Below, piece by piece: positions 38,527 through 47,160 of a stretch of DNA of 54,324 nucleotides. The stretch is from Nannocystis pusilla. Lineage in GTDB: Bacteria > Myxococcota_A > Polyangia > Nannocystales > Nannocystaceae. The notes beneath the pieces are model-generated. The model had not been told where the DNA came from, did not search any database, and was given only the letters and a program-made list of their open reading frames with translations. The stretch covers positions 1 through 54,324 of the forward strand of contig NZ_JAIRAU010000060.1 in the NCBI RefSeq assembly GCF_020073745.1. Direction: 5' to 3'. The position numbers were made by a program, and so were the translations under genes. Numbering within the stretch: the first letter of the stretch is position 1; each line of letters begins with the position of its first letter.

Positions 38527-40395
38527 ATGCCGAAGGCCAGCGCCGCGCCCGGGGACCCCTGCGGGTGGGGGATTCAACTCACCTTCCTCGGACGCACGGT
38601 GGCCCAGCTCGGGGCCGGCGACGCCGCCCCGATCACTCTCGGCGAGCGAAAGGACTGCGATCTCGTGCTCCCCGGCCTGGGCGAGCGCACCGTCCTGACC
38701 GACGGCGCGACCCTCGTCGTCCCCGCCGGCCTGGTCGGCGAGCTCCAGGTCGGCGAGCGCACGCAGCCGGCGGCGGAGGGCAGGGTGACGCTGGCTCCCG
38801 GCGACCGCGCCTCGCTGCGCGTCGCGGCCCACCCCGACATCGCGCTCGAGATCCAGCGGGTCACGCGAGAGCACCTGCCGTGGTCGGCCCGCTTCCACGC
38901 CCGCGATCTGGCCCGCCAGTTGGTCACCGGCGCGGCGCTGGTCGCCATGGCGGCCCTGCTGTGGCGGGTCGAGACGGTCGAGAACGTGCTCAAGCTGCGC
39001 GGCGACCCGAGGGCGGAGGACGTCGACTCGCTGCTCCTGCGGGTGATGTTCGCGCCCACGGAAGAGCCCGTCGAGGTCGTCCGTGCCCGCGAGTTCTACG
39101 CCGCGTACCTGCCGCCGCCGCCGCCGCCCGCCGCGCCGCCCGTCGAGCCCGGCGAAGACGTCGTGACCACCGGGCCCACGCCGCTCGGGTTCGCCGTCGT
39201 CGGCGCGGAAGAGGGGGAGCCGCCGGCGCCCGACCACGCCGACCAGCCGCCGATCGAGAAGGCGCGCCCGAGCAAGACCGTCCGCCGCAGCAAGCGCGCC
39301 CGCCCCGAGCCCGAGTTGGTCGAGTATGCGGTGCTCAGCGTGCTCGACTCCGGCACGATCGACACCATCAGCACCGATGGTTCGATCCCCTACGGGGGCA
39401 TGATCGCCGCGCTCGGCGGCGAGGGTGGCGGCGGCCTCGGCGAGGGCGTCGAGGGCGGCGAGGTCGGTGGGGTCGTCGGCGGCGTGCTCGGCGGCGTCGA
39501 GGCTGTTCCCATGGACATGGCCCTCGCGCCAGGTCCCGAAGGACCTGTCCCGGGCCTCACGATGAAGAGCACGACCGGCGGGCTCCACTCGCACGACGAC
39601 CCGAGCGGCGAGGCGCTCAAGGGCGAGCTCGACGGCGTGGCGGCGGCGGTCGCCGCGGCGTCGTGCCCCGATCCCGCGGTGGTGCGCAAGCAGCAGATCG
39701 ACGTCGTGTTCGCGGTCGATGTCTCGACGACGATGAACTTCATGCTCGGCAAGATCGGCCGCGAGATCGCCGCGGTCGACGCGACCGTGCGCGCGCACAA
39801 CCTCGACGCCCGCTACGGCCTCGTCGTGTTCGTCGACGACGTCATGGTGACGCACGGCGGCCAGCCGTTCGCCGACCTGGCTGCGCTGCAGCAGGAGCTG
39901 ACGAAGTGGCAGCACTTCACGGCGAGCAACCGCCAGATCGGCGCGCCCGAGAGCAACCTCGACTGGCCGGAGAACACGCTCGACGCGCTCCACGCGGCCG
40001 CGACCCGGTTCGCCTGGCGCGACCCGGCGACCACTCTGCGCGCGGTGATCCACGCGACCGACGACGACTTCGGCGAGGCGCCGGCGATCCAGAGCGGCCA
40101 GGCCGTGCAGCACAGCTACCGCGAGACGGTCGCGGCGCTGCAGGCCGCCGCGGTGCGCGTGTTCAGCTTCGCCGCCAAGGTCGGCGGCCAGTGCGAGTGC
40201 CTCGACGTGCGCCCCGGCCTGTTCGTGCCCTACCGCGGGCAGCAGGCGATCCCGGCGGCCACCGGAGGGGCCGTGTTCGACATCGACGAGGTCGCGTCCG
40301 GCGCCCTCGACTTCGGCGCGGCGGTGTCGGGCGCGCTGCAGACGGCGGTCTGCACGCATTACCCGCTGTCGCCGTTCGCCGGCAAAAAGCCGTGA
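38527..40395 (+). CDS. membrane-anchored von Willebrand A protein with FHA-like N-terminus
   Basis: A 622-residue protein. The first ~120 residues (LGERKDCDLVLPGLGE) look like a short FHA-type beta domain, followed by one membrane helix at about 136-156. A Pro-rich region (Y-L-P8-like) and Lys/Arg-rich part then lead to a Gly-rich stretch (GGEGGGGLGEGVEGG). A VWA domain occupies about 395-570, with MIDAS D-V-S-T-T and a later T-D-D-D. The layout (Pro-rich, then Gly-rich after one helix) recalls TonB-like or adventurous-gliding proteins of myxobacteria, but the job is unknown. The Gly-rich part is interrupted by four palindromic units (39503-39545). ATG 38527; a GTG at 38491 would add 12 residues. 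Confidence 0.7.
   Translation: MPKASAAPGDPCGWGIQLTFLGRTVAQLGAGDAAPITLGERKDCDLVLPGLGERTVLTDGATLVVPAGLVGELQVGERTQPAAEGRVTLAPGDRASLRVAAHPDIALEIQRVTREHLPWSARFHARDLARQLVTGAALVAMAALLWRVETVENVLKLRGDPRAEDVDSLLLRVMFAPTEEPVEVVRAREFYAAYLPPPPPPAAPPVEPGEDVVTTGPTPLGFAVVGAEEGEPPAPDHADQPPIEKARPSKTVRRSKRARPEPELVEYAVLSVLDSGTIDTISTDGSIPYGGMIAALGGEGGGGLGEGVEGGEVGGVVGGVLGGVEAVPMDMALAPGPEGPVPGLTMKSTTGGLHSHDDPSGEALKGELDGVAAAVAAASCPDPAVVRKQQIDVVFAVDVSTTMNFMLGKIGREIAAVDATVRAHNLDARYGLVVFVDDVMVTHGGQPFADLAALQQELTKWQHFTASNRQIGAPESNLDWPENTLDALHAAATRFAWRDPATTLRAVIHATDDDFGEAPAIQSGQAVQHSYRETVAALQAAAVRVFSFAAKVGGQCECLDVRPGLFVPYRGQQAIPAATGGAVFDIDEVASGALDFGAAVSGALQTAVCTHYPLSPFAGKKP
39499..39550. repeat. four palindromic units inside the VWA gene
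   Basis: Cores at 39503 (CTGT), 39517 (ATGG), 39531 (AGGT) and 39545 (CTGT), all 14 bp apart. The last two fold as AGGTCC-cgaa-GGACCT. They encode the stretch A-V-P-M-D-M-A-L-A-P-G-P-E-G-P-V-P between the Gly-rich region and the VWA domain. Confidence 0.75.
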
Positions 40396-40450
40396 CGCCT
40401 CACGGCCGGGGCTTCCAAGGCGCGGCCGACTGGCGCTAAGGTGACGGCCG

Positions 40451-40714
40451 GTGGCGGGCGACGTGCAGAAGCAGCTCGGCGAGCTCGAGCAGCTGGCGAG
40501 CAACCTCGGGGTGCGGGTCTGTTACGAGGCGATGACCGGCCTGTCGCAGGGCAGCGGCGGCCTGTGCAAGGTCCGCGGCGAGTGGCGAGTGATCATGGAC
40601 AAGCGCCTCAAGCCGGCCGAGCGCCTGCAGGTGCTGGCGGACTCGCTGAAGGGCTTCGACACCGAGGCCCACTTCGTGTCGCCGCAGGTGCGGGCGCTGC
40701 TCGGCGAGGCGTGA
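40451..40714 (+). CDS. small conserved hypothetical protein
   Basis: An 87-residue soluble protein. It has a G-S-G-G-L-C-x-V-x-G-x-W-x-V-I-M-D-K-R-L-K-P-A-E-R core (residues about 34-58) that I have seen as a conserved pattern in small bacterial proteins without known function. Cys24 and Cys39 are present. The GTG start at 40451 follows the VWA stop by 55 bp and has a TAAGGT (40437-40442) 8 nt upstream. Confidence 0.65.
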   Translation: MAGDVQKQLGELEQLASNLGVRVCYEAMTGLSQGSGGLCKVRGEWRVIMDKRLKPAERLQVLADSLKGFDTEAHFVSPQVRALLGEA

Positions 40715-40724
40715 GCGCCGGCAC

Positions 40725-40819
40725 GGACATGTCTTTCGGGACAGCTCGTGCGATCGCCTGGTCTTCGGAACAGCATCGGCGCGACGAAGTCCAGGTCGGA
40801 CGTCTGCGCGTTCGTGTCG
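40725..40819. repeat. 14-bp palindromic-unit array, about 7 units, convergent gap
   Basis: Cores at 40729 (ATGT) and 40743 (AGCT), then after a 1-bp slip 40758, 40772, 40786, 40800 and 40814, each 14 bp apart and increasingly degenerate. The first pair folds with a TTCG loop. It lies in the gap between two small convergent genes. Confidence 0.7.
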
Positions 40820-40848
40820 CGCGCCGGGCAAAACCCCTGGGCCGGGCA

Positions 40849-41169
40849 CTAAATCGGGGCCAAGAGATCGGCCAGCGCCGGGTCGTCGGCCAGGAGCGCC
40901 GAGACCTCACGTTCCACGGCGGCCCACACCTCGGGGCTGACGCGGGTCGGGCGCTGGGCCGCGACCATGGCCGCGATCAGTCGCTCCGCCGCCACCGCCG
41001 GCTCGAGGGCGCCGGCCGCGACCGCGGCCGCGAGCGCCTCGCTGGCCGCGACGTGTGCCGTCGACGCGGCCGGCGCGACGGCTTCCGCCGCGACGGCGCC
41101 CACGGTCTGCGGACCCTCGGCGCGGGCGATGCCGGTGACCGTCGTGGGGTCGTCGGAGATGGGCCGCAT
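40849..41169 (-). CDS. hypothetical Ala-rich helical protein
   Basis: A 106-residue, strongly Ala-rich, predicted helical protein (residues about 20-105). The first 15 residues are polar, with no signal peptide and no cysteine. The C-terminal part (ERLIAAMVAAQRP ... VEREVSALLADDPALADLL) looks like a small helical bundle. I do not recognise it. Its reading frame is clean and it begins with an ATG opposite the PEGA kinase promoter region. Confidence 0.5.
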   Translation of the reverse strand: MRPISDDPTTVTGIARAEGPQTVGAVAAEAVAPAASTAHVAASEALAAAVAAGALEPAVAAERLIAAMVAAQRPTRVSPEVWAAVEREVSALLADDPALADLLAPI

Positions 41170-41497
41170 CAGTCTCGCCGGCGAAGGTAACAGGTCCGGC
41201 CTGCGCTGTCAGGGGCGCGCGCTCACTCCCGCCCGAGGGGGCGGCGCGCGCGACCGGCGAGCCGCGCGTGAGGTGGCGAGGTCACCCGCCGGCGAGGCGG
41301 TGGCCACCACCGCGGCGCGACGTCGAGGTGCCCGCCGGCCCTGCCGACGACGCGGCCCCACGCGCCGTCCCAGACGCTGCCGGTGACCGCTGTCAGGGCG
41401 CGCGGGGGGCCGCCGGTGCCGGCCGATTGACTTTCGCTCGCACCCGGGGTCACATGGCGGGGCCCTGCTTCCTCGCGTGCATGGGCCGGAGTTCGCG
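41170..41497. other. 328-bp divergent intergenic region
   Basis: It separates the Ala-rich hypothetical gene and the PEGA kinase gene. TTGACT (41427-41432) matches the -35 consensus in 5 of 6 bases, but the -10 position (TCACAT, 41450-41455) is poor. Nothing else was recognised. Confidence 0.4.
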
Positions 41498-44239
41498 TTG
41501 AATCAGATCACCCAATTTGGCCCCTACAAGCTGATGGAGCGGATCAGCGTGGGCGGCATGGCGGAGGTGTACAAGGCCGTCGAGCAGGGCGTCGAGGGCT
41601 TTGAACGGATCGTCGCCGTGAAGCGGATCCTGCCGCACATCGCCGAGGATGACGAATTCATCACGATGTTCAAGGACGAGGCCAAGATCGCCGGCCAGCT
41701 CCAGCACGGGAACATCGCCCAGATCTACAACCTCGGCCAGCAGGGCGACAGCTTCTACATCGCCCTCGAGTACGTCGCCGGCAAGGACCTCCGCAACATC
41801 TTCACCCGCTGCCAGCAGCAGGGCAAGCCGATGCCGCTCGCGCAGGCCTGCTTCGTGGTGATGAAGGTGTGCGAGGGCCTCGACTACGCCCACAACAAGC
41901 GCGACAAGCACGGCCGCCACCTCAACATCGTCCACCGCGACGTCAGCCCGCCCAACATCCTCGTGTCGTACGAGGGCGAGGTGAAGCTGATCGACTTCGG
42001 CGTGGCCAAGGCCGCCGGCCGGGTCTCGCGCACGCAAGCCGGCATCCTCAAGGGCAAGTTCGGCTACATGTCCCCGGAGCAGGTCCGCGGCATGCCGCTC
42101 GATCGCCGCAGCGACGTGTTCTCGCTCGGCGTCGTGCTCTACGAGGTGCTGGTCGGCAACCGCCTGTTCCAGGGCGAGACCGACTTCGCCACGCTCGAGA
42201 TGGTGCGCACCGTCGACGTCCCGGCGCCGAGCTCCAAGAACCCGGAGATCCCGAAGGACCTCGAGAACATCATCATGAAGGCGCTCTCGGGCGAGCCCGA
42301 GACCCGCTACCAGACGGCCATGGAGCTCCACGACGACCTCCAGGCCTTCATGTTCGCGCACGGCATGTTCTACAGTCGCAAGGATCTGGCGACGTGGATG
42401 CGCAAGCAGTACGCGCGAGAGATCGAGCTCGAGAAGGGCACCGGCAAGGCCCCGCCGGCGCCCGGACAGCGCCCCGCGCCGCCCGGAGCCCCGCCGCGCA
42501 AGGCCCCGCCGCCGCGCCCGCCGGGCAACAAGACGGTGCCGCCGCAGGCCGCGAGGTCGGCCCCGATCCCGCCCGCGGGAGGCCGTCCGGCCGTACAGAC
42601 GCCGAGGTCCGAGGGCGATGCGCTGCAGCCGAGCGAGGACCAACTGGCCGCGGCGCGCAAGCGGTCGAAGACGATGTTGATGTCGCCGTCGAACCGGCCG
42701 TCGACGCTCAAGCCGGGCACGCCCGCGACCGGGAGCGTGCCGACGCTGCCGCCGGGCATGGGCCCCAAGGACCCGCTCAAGTCGACGATCGTCCCGGGCG
42801 GCGCGCCGCCGCAGCCGGCCAAGATGGGCGCCGCGGCGGCTCGCGTGGCCGCGGCGCCGCCCGCCGCCAAGTCGCCGCCTCCGCCGGCGTCCGACCTCGA
42901 CTGGGACGACGACGAGCTCGAGACCAAGTTGTTCGACGATCCGGTCGGCGCGCCCAAGGCCAAGCGGGAGAGCGAGGGGCCGATGCGGCCCGAGCCGCCG
43001 CCGCAGGCCGGCCAGATCGAGTCCGAACCCGACGAGGGCTCGCCGACGGTCCAGATCCCGCCGAGCGCCGCGGCCGTGATCCTGGCCGCGTCGGTGGCTC
43101 AGGGGCCCGCGCAGGCGATGCCGGCCCCGCCTGCGGGCTCGCATCCGTCGTCGTCGTCGAGCATGGGCCGCGCGCCCGCGGTCGCGCCGGCGGTCTCGGG
43201 GCCGCGGCCGACGGCGCCCCCGCGCCCGGCCACCACCCAGCCGCAGACGCACGCCGTCACCGCCGAGGTCGAGGTCGAGGACACCGAGGCCGGCAAGCGC
43301 CCGCCGCCGATCGCCCTGTACGCCGGCGCCGGCATCGGCGCGCTGCTGCTGATCGTGCTCGTCGTCATGGTCTTCAGCGGCGGCGACGGCACGCCGAGCG
43401 CGCCGACCGATCCGGTCGCATCCGCCGACACAGCACCGCCGCAGCCGACCGCGACGGTCGGGACCATCCAGCTCGACGTCAAGCCCGCCGACGCGCGCGT
43501 CACCGTCAACGGCGTCGAGTACCCCGGCAACACGCCGCGCCTGATCTCCAACCTCGGCCCCGGCACGCACAAGCTGGTGGTCGCGCAGGACGCCGGCTAC
43601 CTGCCGTTCGAGCAGGACGTCCCGATCGCGGCCGGCCAGCAGCTCACGCTGCCGGTGAAGCTGCAGGTCCGCGACGTCACGCTGACGATCAACACCAAGC
43701 CGCCGGAGGCGACCGTCAAGCTGCTCGAGGCCGGCGCCGCGCCGCTGCCGGTCGGCAAGGGCGGCGAGAGCTTCAAGCTGTCGCGCAAGCCGAACGTGGC
43801 CTACAAGGTCCTGGTCGAGGCGCCCGGGTTCGACCCGAGCGAGGTGCCGGTGAGCTTCAGCGGCGAGTCGTCCGACACCGCCGAGGTCGTGCTCGTCAAG
43901 GCCAAGGGCGTCACGCCGCCGACGCCGGAGAACCCGGTCGTCACGCCGCCCGCCAACAACAACAACGCGACGCCGAAGCCGCCGAGCGACAAGCCGAAGC
44001 CGCCGGCCGACAAGCCGAAGCCGAAGGCCAAGACCGCCGAGCTCAAGATCGGCAGCGCGCCCGGACGGCCGCCCGCGACCGTGTGGGTCGACAACCAGAA
44101 GCAGGCCAAGCCGACGCCCGTCACCGTGATGGTCGCCCCGGGATCGCACACCATCAAGTGGAAGTACCCCGACGGCAAGACCGAGACGCGCAAGATCACC
44201 GCCACCGACGGCGCGCAGGTCATCAAGGGCACGCCCTGA
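41498..44239 (+). CDS. Ser/Thr protein kinase with C-terminal PEGA repeats
   Basis: A 913-residue membrane-spanning kinase. The kinase domain (about 8-290) has ISVGGMAEVY, AVKR, HRDVSPPN and DFGVA with GYMSPEQ. A ~310-residue Pro/Ala-rich linker follows, then a single membrane helix (YAGAGIGALLLIVLVVMVF). The outer part has two or three PEGA-type beta repeats (VKPADARVTVNGVEYPG; INTKPPEATVKLLE; the last ending TVMVAPGSHTIKWKYPDGK) and a Pro/Lys spacer. PEGA domains are thought to bind the cell surface or polysaccharide, so this may sense the envelope. The start is taken as TTG 41498 because GGAG (41488-41491) lies 6 nt upstream; GTG 41477 is possible. Confidence 0.9.
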   Translation: MNQITQFGPYKLMERISVGGMAEVYKAVEQGVEGFERIVAVKRILPHIAEDDEFITMFKDEAKIAGQLQHGNIAQIYNLGQQGDSFYIALEYVAGKDLRNIFTRCQQQGKPMPLAQACFVVMKVCEGLDYAHNKRDKHGRHLNIVHRDVSPPNILVSYEGEVKLIDFGVAKAAGRVSRTQAGILKGKFGYMSPEQVRGMPLDRRSDVFSLGVVLYEVLVGNRLFQGETDFATLEMVRTVDVPAPSSKNPEIPKDLENIIMKALSGEPETRYQTAMELHDDLQAFMFAHGMFYSRKDLATWMRKQYAREIELEKGTGKAPPAPGQRPAPPGAPPRKAPPPRPPGNKTVPPQAARSAPIPPAGGRPAVQTPRSEGDALQPSEDQLAAARKRSKTMLMSPSNRPSTLKPGTPATGSVPTLPPGMGPKDPLKSTIVPGGAPPQPAKMGAAAARVAAAPPAAKSPPPPASDLDWDDDELETKLFDDPVGAPKAKRESEGPMRPEPPPQAGQIESEPDEGSPTVQIPPSAAAVILAASVAQGPAQAMPAPPAGSHPSSSSSMGRAPAVAPAVSGPRPTAPPRPATTQPQTHAVTAEVEVEDTEAGKRPPPIALYAGAGIGALLLIVLVVMVFSGGDGTPSAPTDPVASADTAPPQPTATVGTIQLDVKPADARVTVNGVEYPGNTPRLISNLGPGTHKLVVAQDAGYLPFEQDVPIAAGQQLTLPVKLQVRDVTLTINTKPPEATVKLLEAGAAPLPVGKGGESFKLSRKPNVAYKVLVEAPGFDPSEVPVSFSGESSDTAEVVLVKAKGVTPPTPENPVVTPPANNNNATPKPPSDKPKPPADKPKPKAKTAELKIGSAPGRPPATVWVDNQKQAKPTPVTVMVAPGSHTIKWKYPDGKTETRKITATDGAQVIKGTP

Positions 44240-44249
44240 GGCGAGCGCC

Positions 44250-44343
44250 TTGCCTGTCCGCGCGGACAGGTGCGATGGGCCATGGCCCTTCGAACAGGAC
44301 CCGAAGGCAAGCGCCTTCGGGTCCTGTGCTTTCGGACAGGCGC
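44250..44343. repeat. 14-bp palindromic-unit array, 7 units
   Basis: Cores at 44254 (CTGT), 44268 (AGGT), 44282 (ATGG), 44296 (AGGA), 44310 (AGCG), 44324 (CTGT) and 44338 (AGGC), six exact 14-bp steps. The first two units together form the 18-bp palindrome CCTGTCCGCGCGGACAGG (44253-44270). Confidence 0.85.
44294..44327. terminator. 15-bp perfect hairpin after the PEGA kinase gene
   Basis: ACAGGACCCGAAGGC (44294-44308), loop AAGC, GCCTTCGGGTCCTGT (44313-44327). It is built from units 4 to 6 of the array, with unit 5 at the loop. It has no T-run beyond GCTTTC. It is a likely bidirectional terminator. Confidence 0.65.
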
Positions 44344-44522
44344 CAAGGCCGGTCCGCTCGGCGGTGAACAGGACCGACGGCCGGCGCGAGCGCGACGCCA
44401 GCGGTCAGGATGCTGGACGGTGAAGCGCCATGGGCGGGCCTCGCGGACGCGTCCGCGGTTCGAGCCGCGTCACGTGAGCGAGGCTTCGGAGCCCCCGTCG
44501 AGGCTCCGGGGCGGCACCGATG

Positions 44523-44588
44523 GAACCTGTTCTATCGGACATGCCCTGAGGGGCATTGCCCTCGGGTCAGCGGCGCACGCCGACGTCA
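44523..44588. repeat. 14-bp palindromic-unit array, 5 units
   Basis: Cores at 44527 (CTGT), 44541 (ATGC), 44555 (ATTG), 44569 (AGCG) and 44583 (ACGT), all 14 bp apart. The last reaches the 3' end of the pilin-like gene. The final two cores are weak. Confidence 0.65.
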
Positions 44589-45230
44589 ACGCGACAGCGC
44601 TTCGGGGCAGGCCTGCAGCGGTCCGGCGACGACGCCCTCGGCGGTGGCGACGCCCTCACGGCGGAACTCGTTGCAGGCGTCGTGCTCGTCGTCGCCGCGG
44701 ACGATCACGGTGAAGCGGCACACGCCGTGCTCGTCGGGGTTGCTGTTGTGCGTGACCAGATTGTAATGGTGGGCGTGCGGGGTCGTCTGCACGAAGCCGA
44801 GCGCGATCCACATCGGGTGCTCGGTCCACGCGCTGAGCGGGTAGGCGCCCGCGACGTCCTCGCCCCCCGGGGTGCAGGCGCCGCCGTCGGCGTCGCGGCA
44901 GACCACGTCGAGCGGCGGCGTGAAGCCGGTCTCGCCGCCGGCGGGCTGACCGAGCGGATGCGGGCAGCGGTGCGGCGCCTCGGCGCCGTCGCCGGTGAAG
45001 CTCGGCCGGCGCTCGTGGTAGTAGGCGGCGGTGGCGTTGAACAGCTCGCCCATGACCGTCACGGCCTCCGTGTGACGCTCGTGGCGCTTGATCGCCGCGT
45101 GCTCGCGCACCGCGAGCGTGGCGAGGATCGCGGCGATCGCGACCACGAGCAGCGAGTCGAGGGACGACAGGCCCCGTTGCGCGCGACCAGGGCGTGGTGG
45201 GGGAGGCGGGCGATGGGCGTGGGGGGACAT
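44586..45230 (-). CDS. type IV pilin-like protein
   Basis: A 214-residue prepilin-like protein. A Pro/Arg-rich leader of about 22 residues ends at R-G, followed by the hydrophobic N-terminal helix LSSLDSLLVVAIAAILATLA. The residue at +5 after the cleavage glycine is Asp instead of the usual Glu. The soluble domain (about 50-214) has six cysteines (CPHP, VVCRD, ACTP, VCRF, DACNEF, QACPE). It may be a minor pilin or pseudopilin of a type II/IV system; no assembly genes are nearby. The ATG at 45230 lies inside a palindromic unit. AT-rich DNA at about 45326-45358 may hold its promoter. Confidence 0.75.
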   Translation of the reverse strand: MSPHAHRPPPPPRPGRAQRGLSSLDSLLVVAIAAILATLAVREHAAIKRHERHTEAVTVMGELFNATAAYYHERRPSFTGDGAEAPHRCPHPLGQPAGGETGFTPPLDVVCRDADGGACTPGGEDVAGAYPLSAWTEHPMWIALGFVQTTPHAHHYNLVTHNSNPDEHGVCRFTVIVRGDDEHDACNEFRREGVATAEGVVAGPLQACPEALSR

Positions 45231-45430
45231 GTTCGCGTCGGTGGATCGGCCGAAGGCCAGCCGGTGGGGGGAGGCTGCTGGATCTGTCGGCGTGACACGC
45301 GGCTCGCGGGGGCTGGCCGCTTCACTTCCTAGGTAAACTTTATTCAAAATTCGATCACACTCGGCTCCGATGCAAGGATCCAGATTCGCACGGCGGTCTG
45401 GGGTATCTCGCGCGCTCCCGTCCGGCGGCC

Positions 45431-46246
45431 TCAAGGATGCGCGATCCGGCCCGCGTTGGGGTCGGGCTTGCGCAGAACGGCGAGCAAGTGCGCGCCAAAC
45501 TGGCGCAGAAAGCTGTCCCGGGCCCACCACTCACCGGCCGCCAGGACCTTGCCGATCAGCGGGAGCGAGAGGATCCGGGAGATCGGCACGAGGACGCGGA
45601 TCCCGTAGACCCGCACGAGCTCCAGCTCGCGGGGGGCGAGCTTGAGCAGGCGGCCGAGCGAGTCGTAGCGGGTCACGTGGTGGTCGCCCTCGACCAGCAC
45701 GCCGCCCGCGGCGACGATCGTGATCGGGTGCCGGATCCCGTGGGCCAGGCCGCGGAGGCTGCGGGGGTTGTTGATCTCGAGCAGCAGGAGTCCGCCGGGA
45801 GCGGTCACGCGGACGGCCTCTCGCAGCAGCGAGCGCACCAGCGCCAGCGAGCTGTCTTCGTCGCGGCCGAGGTGGGCCAGCGTGCGCAGGCAATACACGG
45901 CGTCGTAGGCAGCATCTTCGGCCGGGATCTGCAGCGTGTCGCCGTCCTGGTCGAGCTCGGCCAGCGGGGCCACCGAGACCGAGCTGGCGACGCGGCGGGT
46001 CCACTGGGTGATCTCCGGCGCGCCGTGGCCGAGGTCGAGGACGCGACGGCCGGCGACGTGACGGAGCACGGCCTCGCCCGCGAGCGCCTGGGCCAGCTCG
46101 GAGGCGCTGGGGACGGGGTCTGTCATCGCCGGCACGGGAGCGCCCCACCAGGTCGATTCGCTCGACCGCGGAGGCGGTGCGGCCGCGCCCTGGCGGCCCT
46201 TCGCACCCGACGACCGTGGATTCGTTGACCCGCTCACAGGCTCCAT
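45431..46246 (-). CDS. class I SAM-dependent methyltransferase
   Basis: A 271-residue protein. Motif I (VLDLGHGAPEI) is at about 70-80, motif II with AEDAAYDAVYCLRTLAHL follows, then VRVTAPGGLLLLEINNP. These define a type-11-like methyltransferase; the substrate is not predictable. The C-terminal ~80 residues (RILSLPLIGKVLAAGEWWARDSF) are unusually hydrophobic and may sit at the membrane. The first ~40 residues are disordered in character. ATG 46246 has AAGGGG upstream; an in-frame ATG at 46126 would give a 231-residue form. It is divergent from the response regulator, with only 30 bp between the start codons. Confidence 0.82.
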   Translation of the reverse strand: MEPVSGSTNPRSSGAKGRQGAAAPPPRSSESTWWGAPVPAMTDPVPSASELAQALAGEAVLRHVAGRRVLDLGHGAPEITQWTRRVASSVSVAPLAELDQDGDTLQIPAEDAAYDAVYCLRTLAHLGRDEDSSLALVRSLLREAVRVTAPGGLLLLEINNPRSLRGLAHGIRHPITIVAAGGVLVEGDHHVTRYDSLGRLLKLAPRELELVRVYGIRVLVPISRILSLPLIGKVLAAGEWWARDSFLRQFGAHLLAVLRKPDPNAGRIAHP

Positions 46247-46276
46247 GGTACCCCTTGGACCCTCGAAGGAGCCTCG

Positions 46277-47152
46277 ATGCCGACCAAGATCCTCGCGATC
46301 GACGACAGCAAGACCATGCGCCTCGCCATCAAGATCACCTTCGCGGCCGAAGACTATGATGTGGTCGCGGTGAGCAAGGGCTCCGAGGCGGTCGCTCGCG
46401 CGAAGCAGATGCCAGCGGACGTGCTGATCGTCGACGCCGCGCTCGCCGCCGGCGAGCCCTCGGGGTACGAAGTGGTCAGGGCGGTGCGCGCCGACCCCGA
46501 CACAGCCCACATCCCCGTGCTCCTCCTGGTCTCGAATCAGGTCGGCATCGACGACGCGCAGGTCCAGGCCTGCGGCGCCAACGGGGCGATGACCAAGCCG
46601 TTCGACACCCAGGAGATGCTCGAGAAGGTCACTGCGCTGGCGCAGGGCAAGTCGATCTCGAGCGGCAAGCCGGTCCCGAAGGCTGCGCCTGCGCCGCAGC
46701 CCACGGCTGCGCCCGCGCGTCCGGCTCCGGTACCCGCGCCGGCGCCCGTGGCTGCCGCCCCGACGCCGGCCGTCGCGCGTCCGGTTCAAGCTCCTTCCAC
46801 GCCTCCGGCCGCGGCGCCCAAGCCCGCGGTCGCTGCCACGCCCGCCGCGCGCCCCGCTGCGGCCACGGCGACCGGCGGCAACAAGAATTTCCCGGCAGCT
46901 TTCGCCTCAGGAGAGGATATGGCCAGCAAGATCCCGATCGCGACCCCCATCCCGTTCGCTCCCGCCGATGCGCCGACCGCCGGCATGCTCAAGCGTCTCC
47001 AGGCGGCCGGCGGGGCCGGCACCGGGCTCGACCCCAAGGCCGTCCAGGCGCTGCTGTCGCTCAGCCGCGATGTCATCGAGCAGGTCGTCTGGGAGGTCGT
47101 CCCGGACATGGCCGAGCAGATCCTCGCGCGCGGGCAACAGGCCCGGCACTGA
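46277..47152 (+). CDS. response regulator with Pro/Ala linker and helical output tail
   Basis: A 291-residue protein. The receiver domain (1-~125) keeps all key residues: D9, D10, phospho-site D53, S86 and K107. A ~90-residue Pro/Ala linker follows, then a C-terminal helical segment (ALLSLSRDVIEQVVWEVVPDMAEQIL). That I-E-Q-V-V-W-E-V-V-P-x-x-A-E pattern recurs in receiver proteins of myxobacteria and related groups and is probably a protein-binding tail. It has no DNA-binding domain. GGAG lies upstream of the ATG. The hairpin at 47161-47177 follows the gene. Confidence 0.88.
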   Translation: MPTKILAIDDSKTMRLAIKITFAAEDYDVVAVSKGSEAVARAKQMPADVLIVDAALAAGEPSGYEVVRAVRADPDTAHIPVLLLVSNQVGIDDAQVQACGANGAMTKPFDTQEMLEKVTALAQGKSISSGKPVPKAAPAPQPTAAPARPAPVPAPAPVAAAPTPAVARPVQAPSTPPAAAPKPAVAATPAARPAAATATGGNKNFPAAFASGEDMASKIPIATPIPFAPADAPTAGMLKRLQAAGGAGTGLDPKAVQALLSLSRDVIEQVVWEVVPDMAEQILARGQQARH

Positions 47153-47160
47153 GCGCCGTC

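Larger units (their letters stand above)
44240..44585. other. 346-bp convergent intergenic region
   Basis: It lies between the PEGA kinase and the pilin-like gene. It contains two palindromic-unit arrays (listed separately) and a 15-bp hairpin. The 180 bp between the arrays show an isolated AGGA unit near 44370 and no gene. Confidence 0.6.

Noticed and set aside
41450..44149. Long minus-strand frame opposite the PEGA kinase
   Set aside because: Shadow of a GC-rich gene; no recognisable domain, and the kinase frame is certain.
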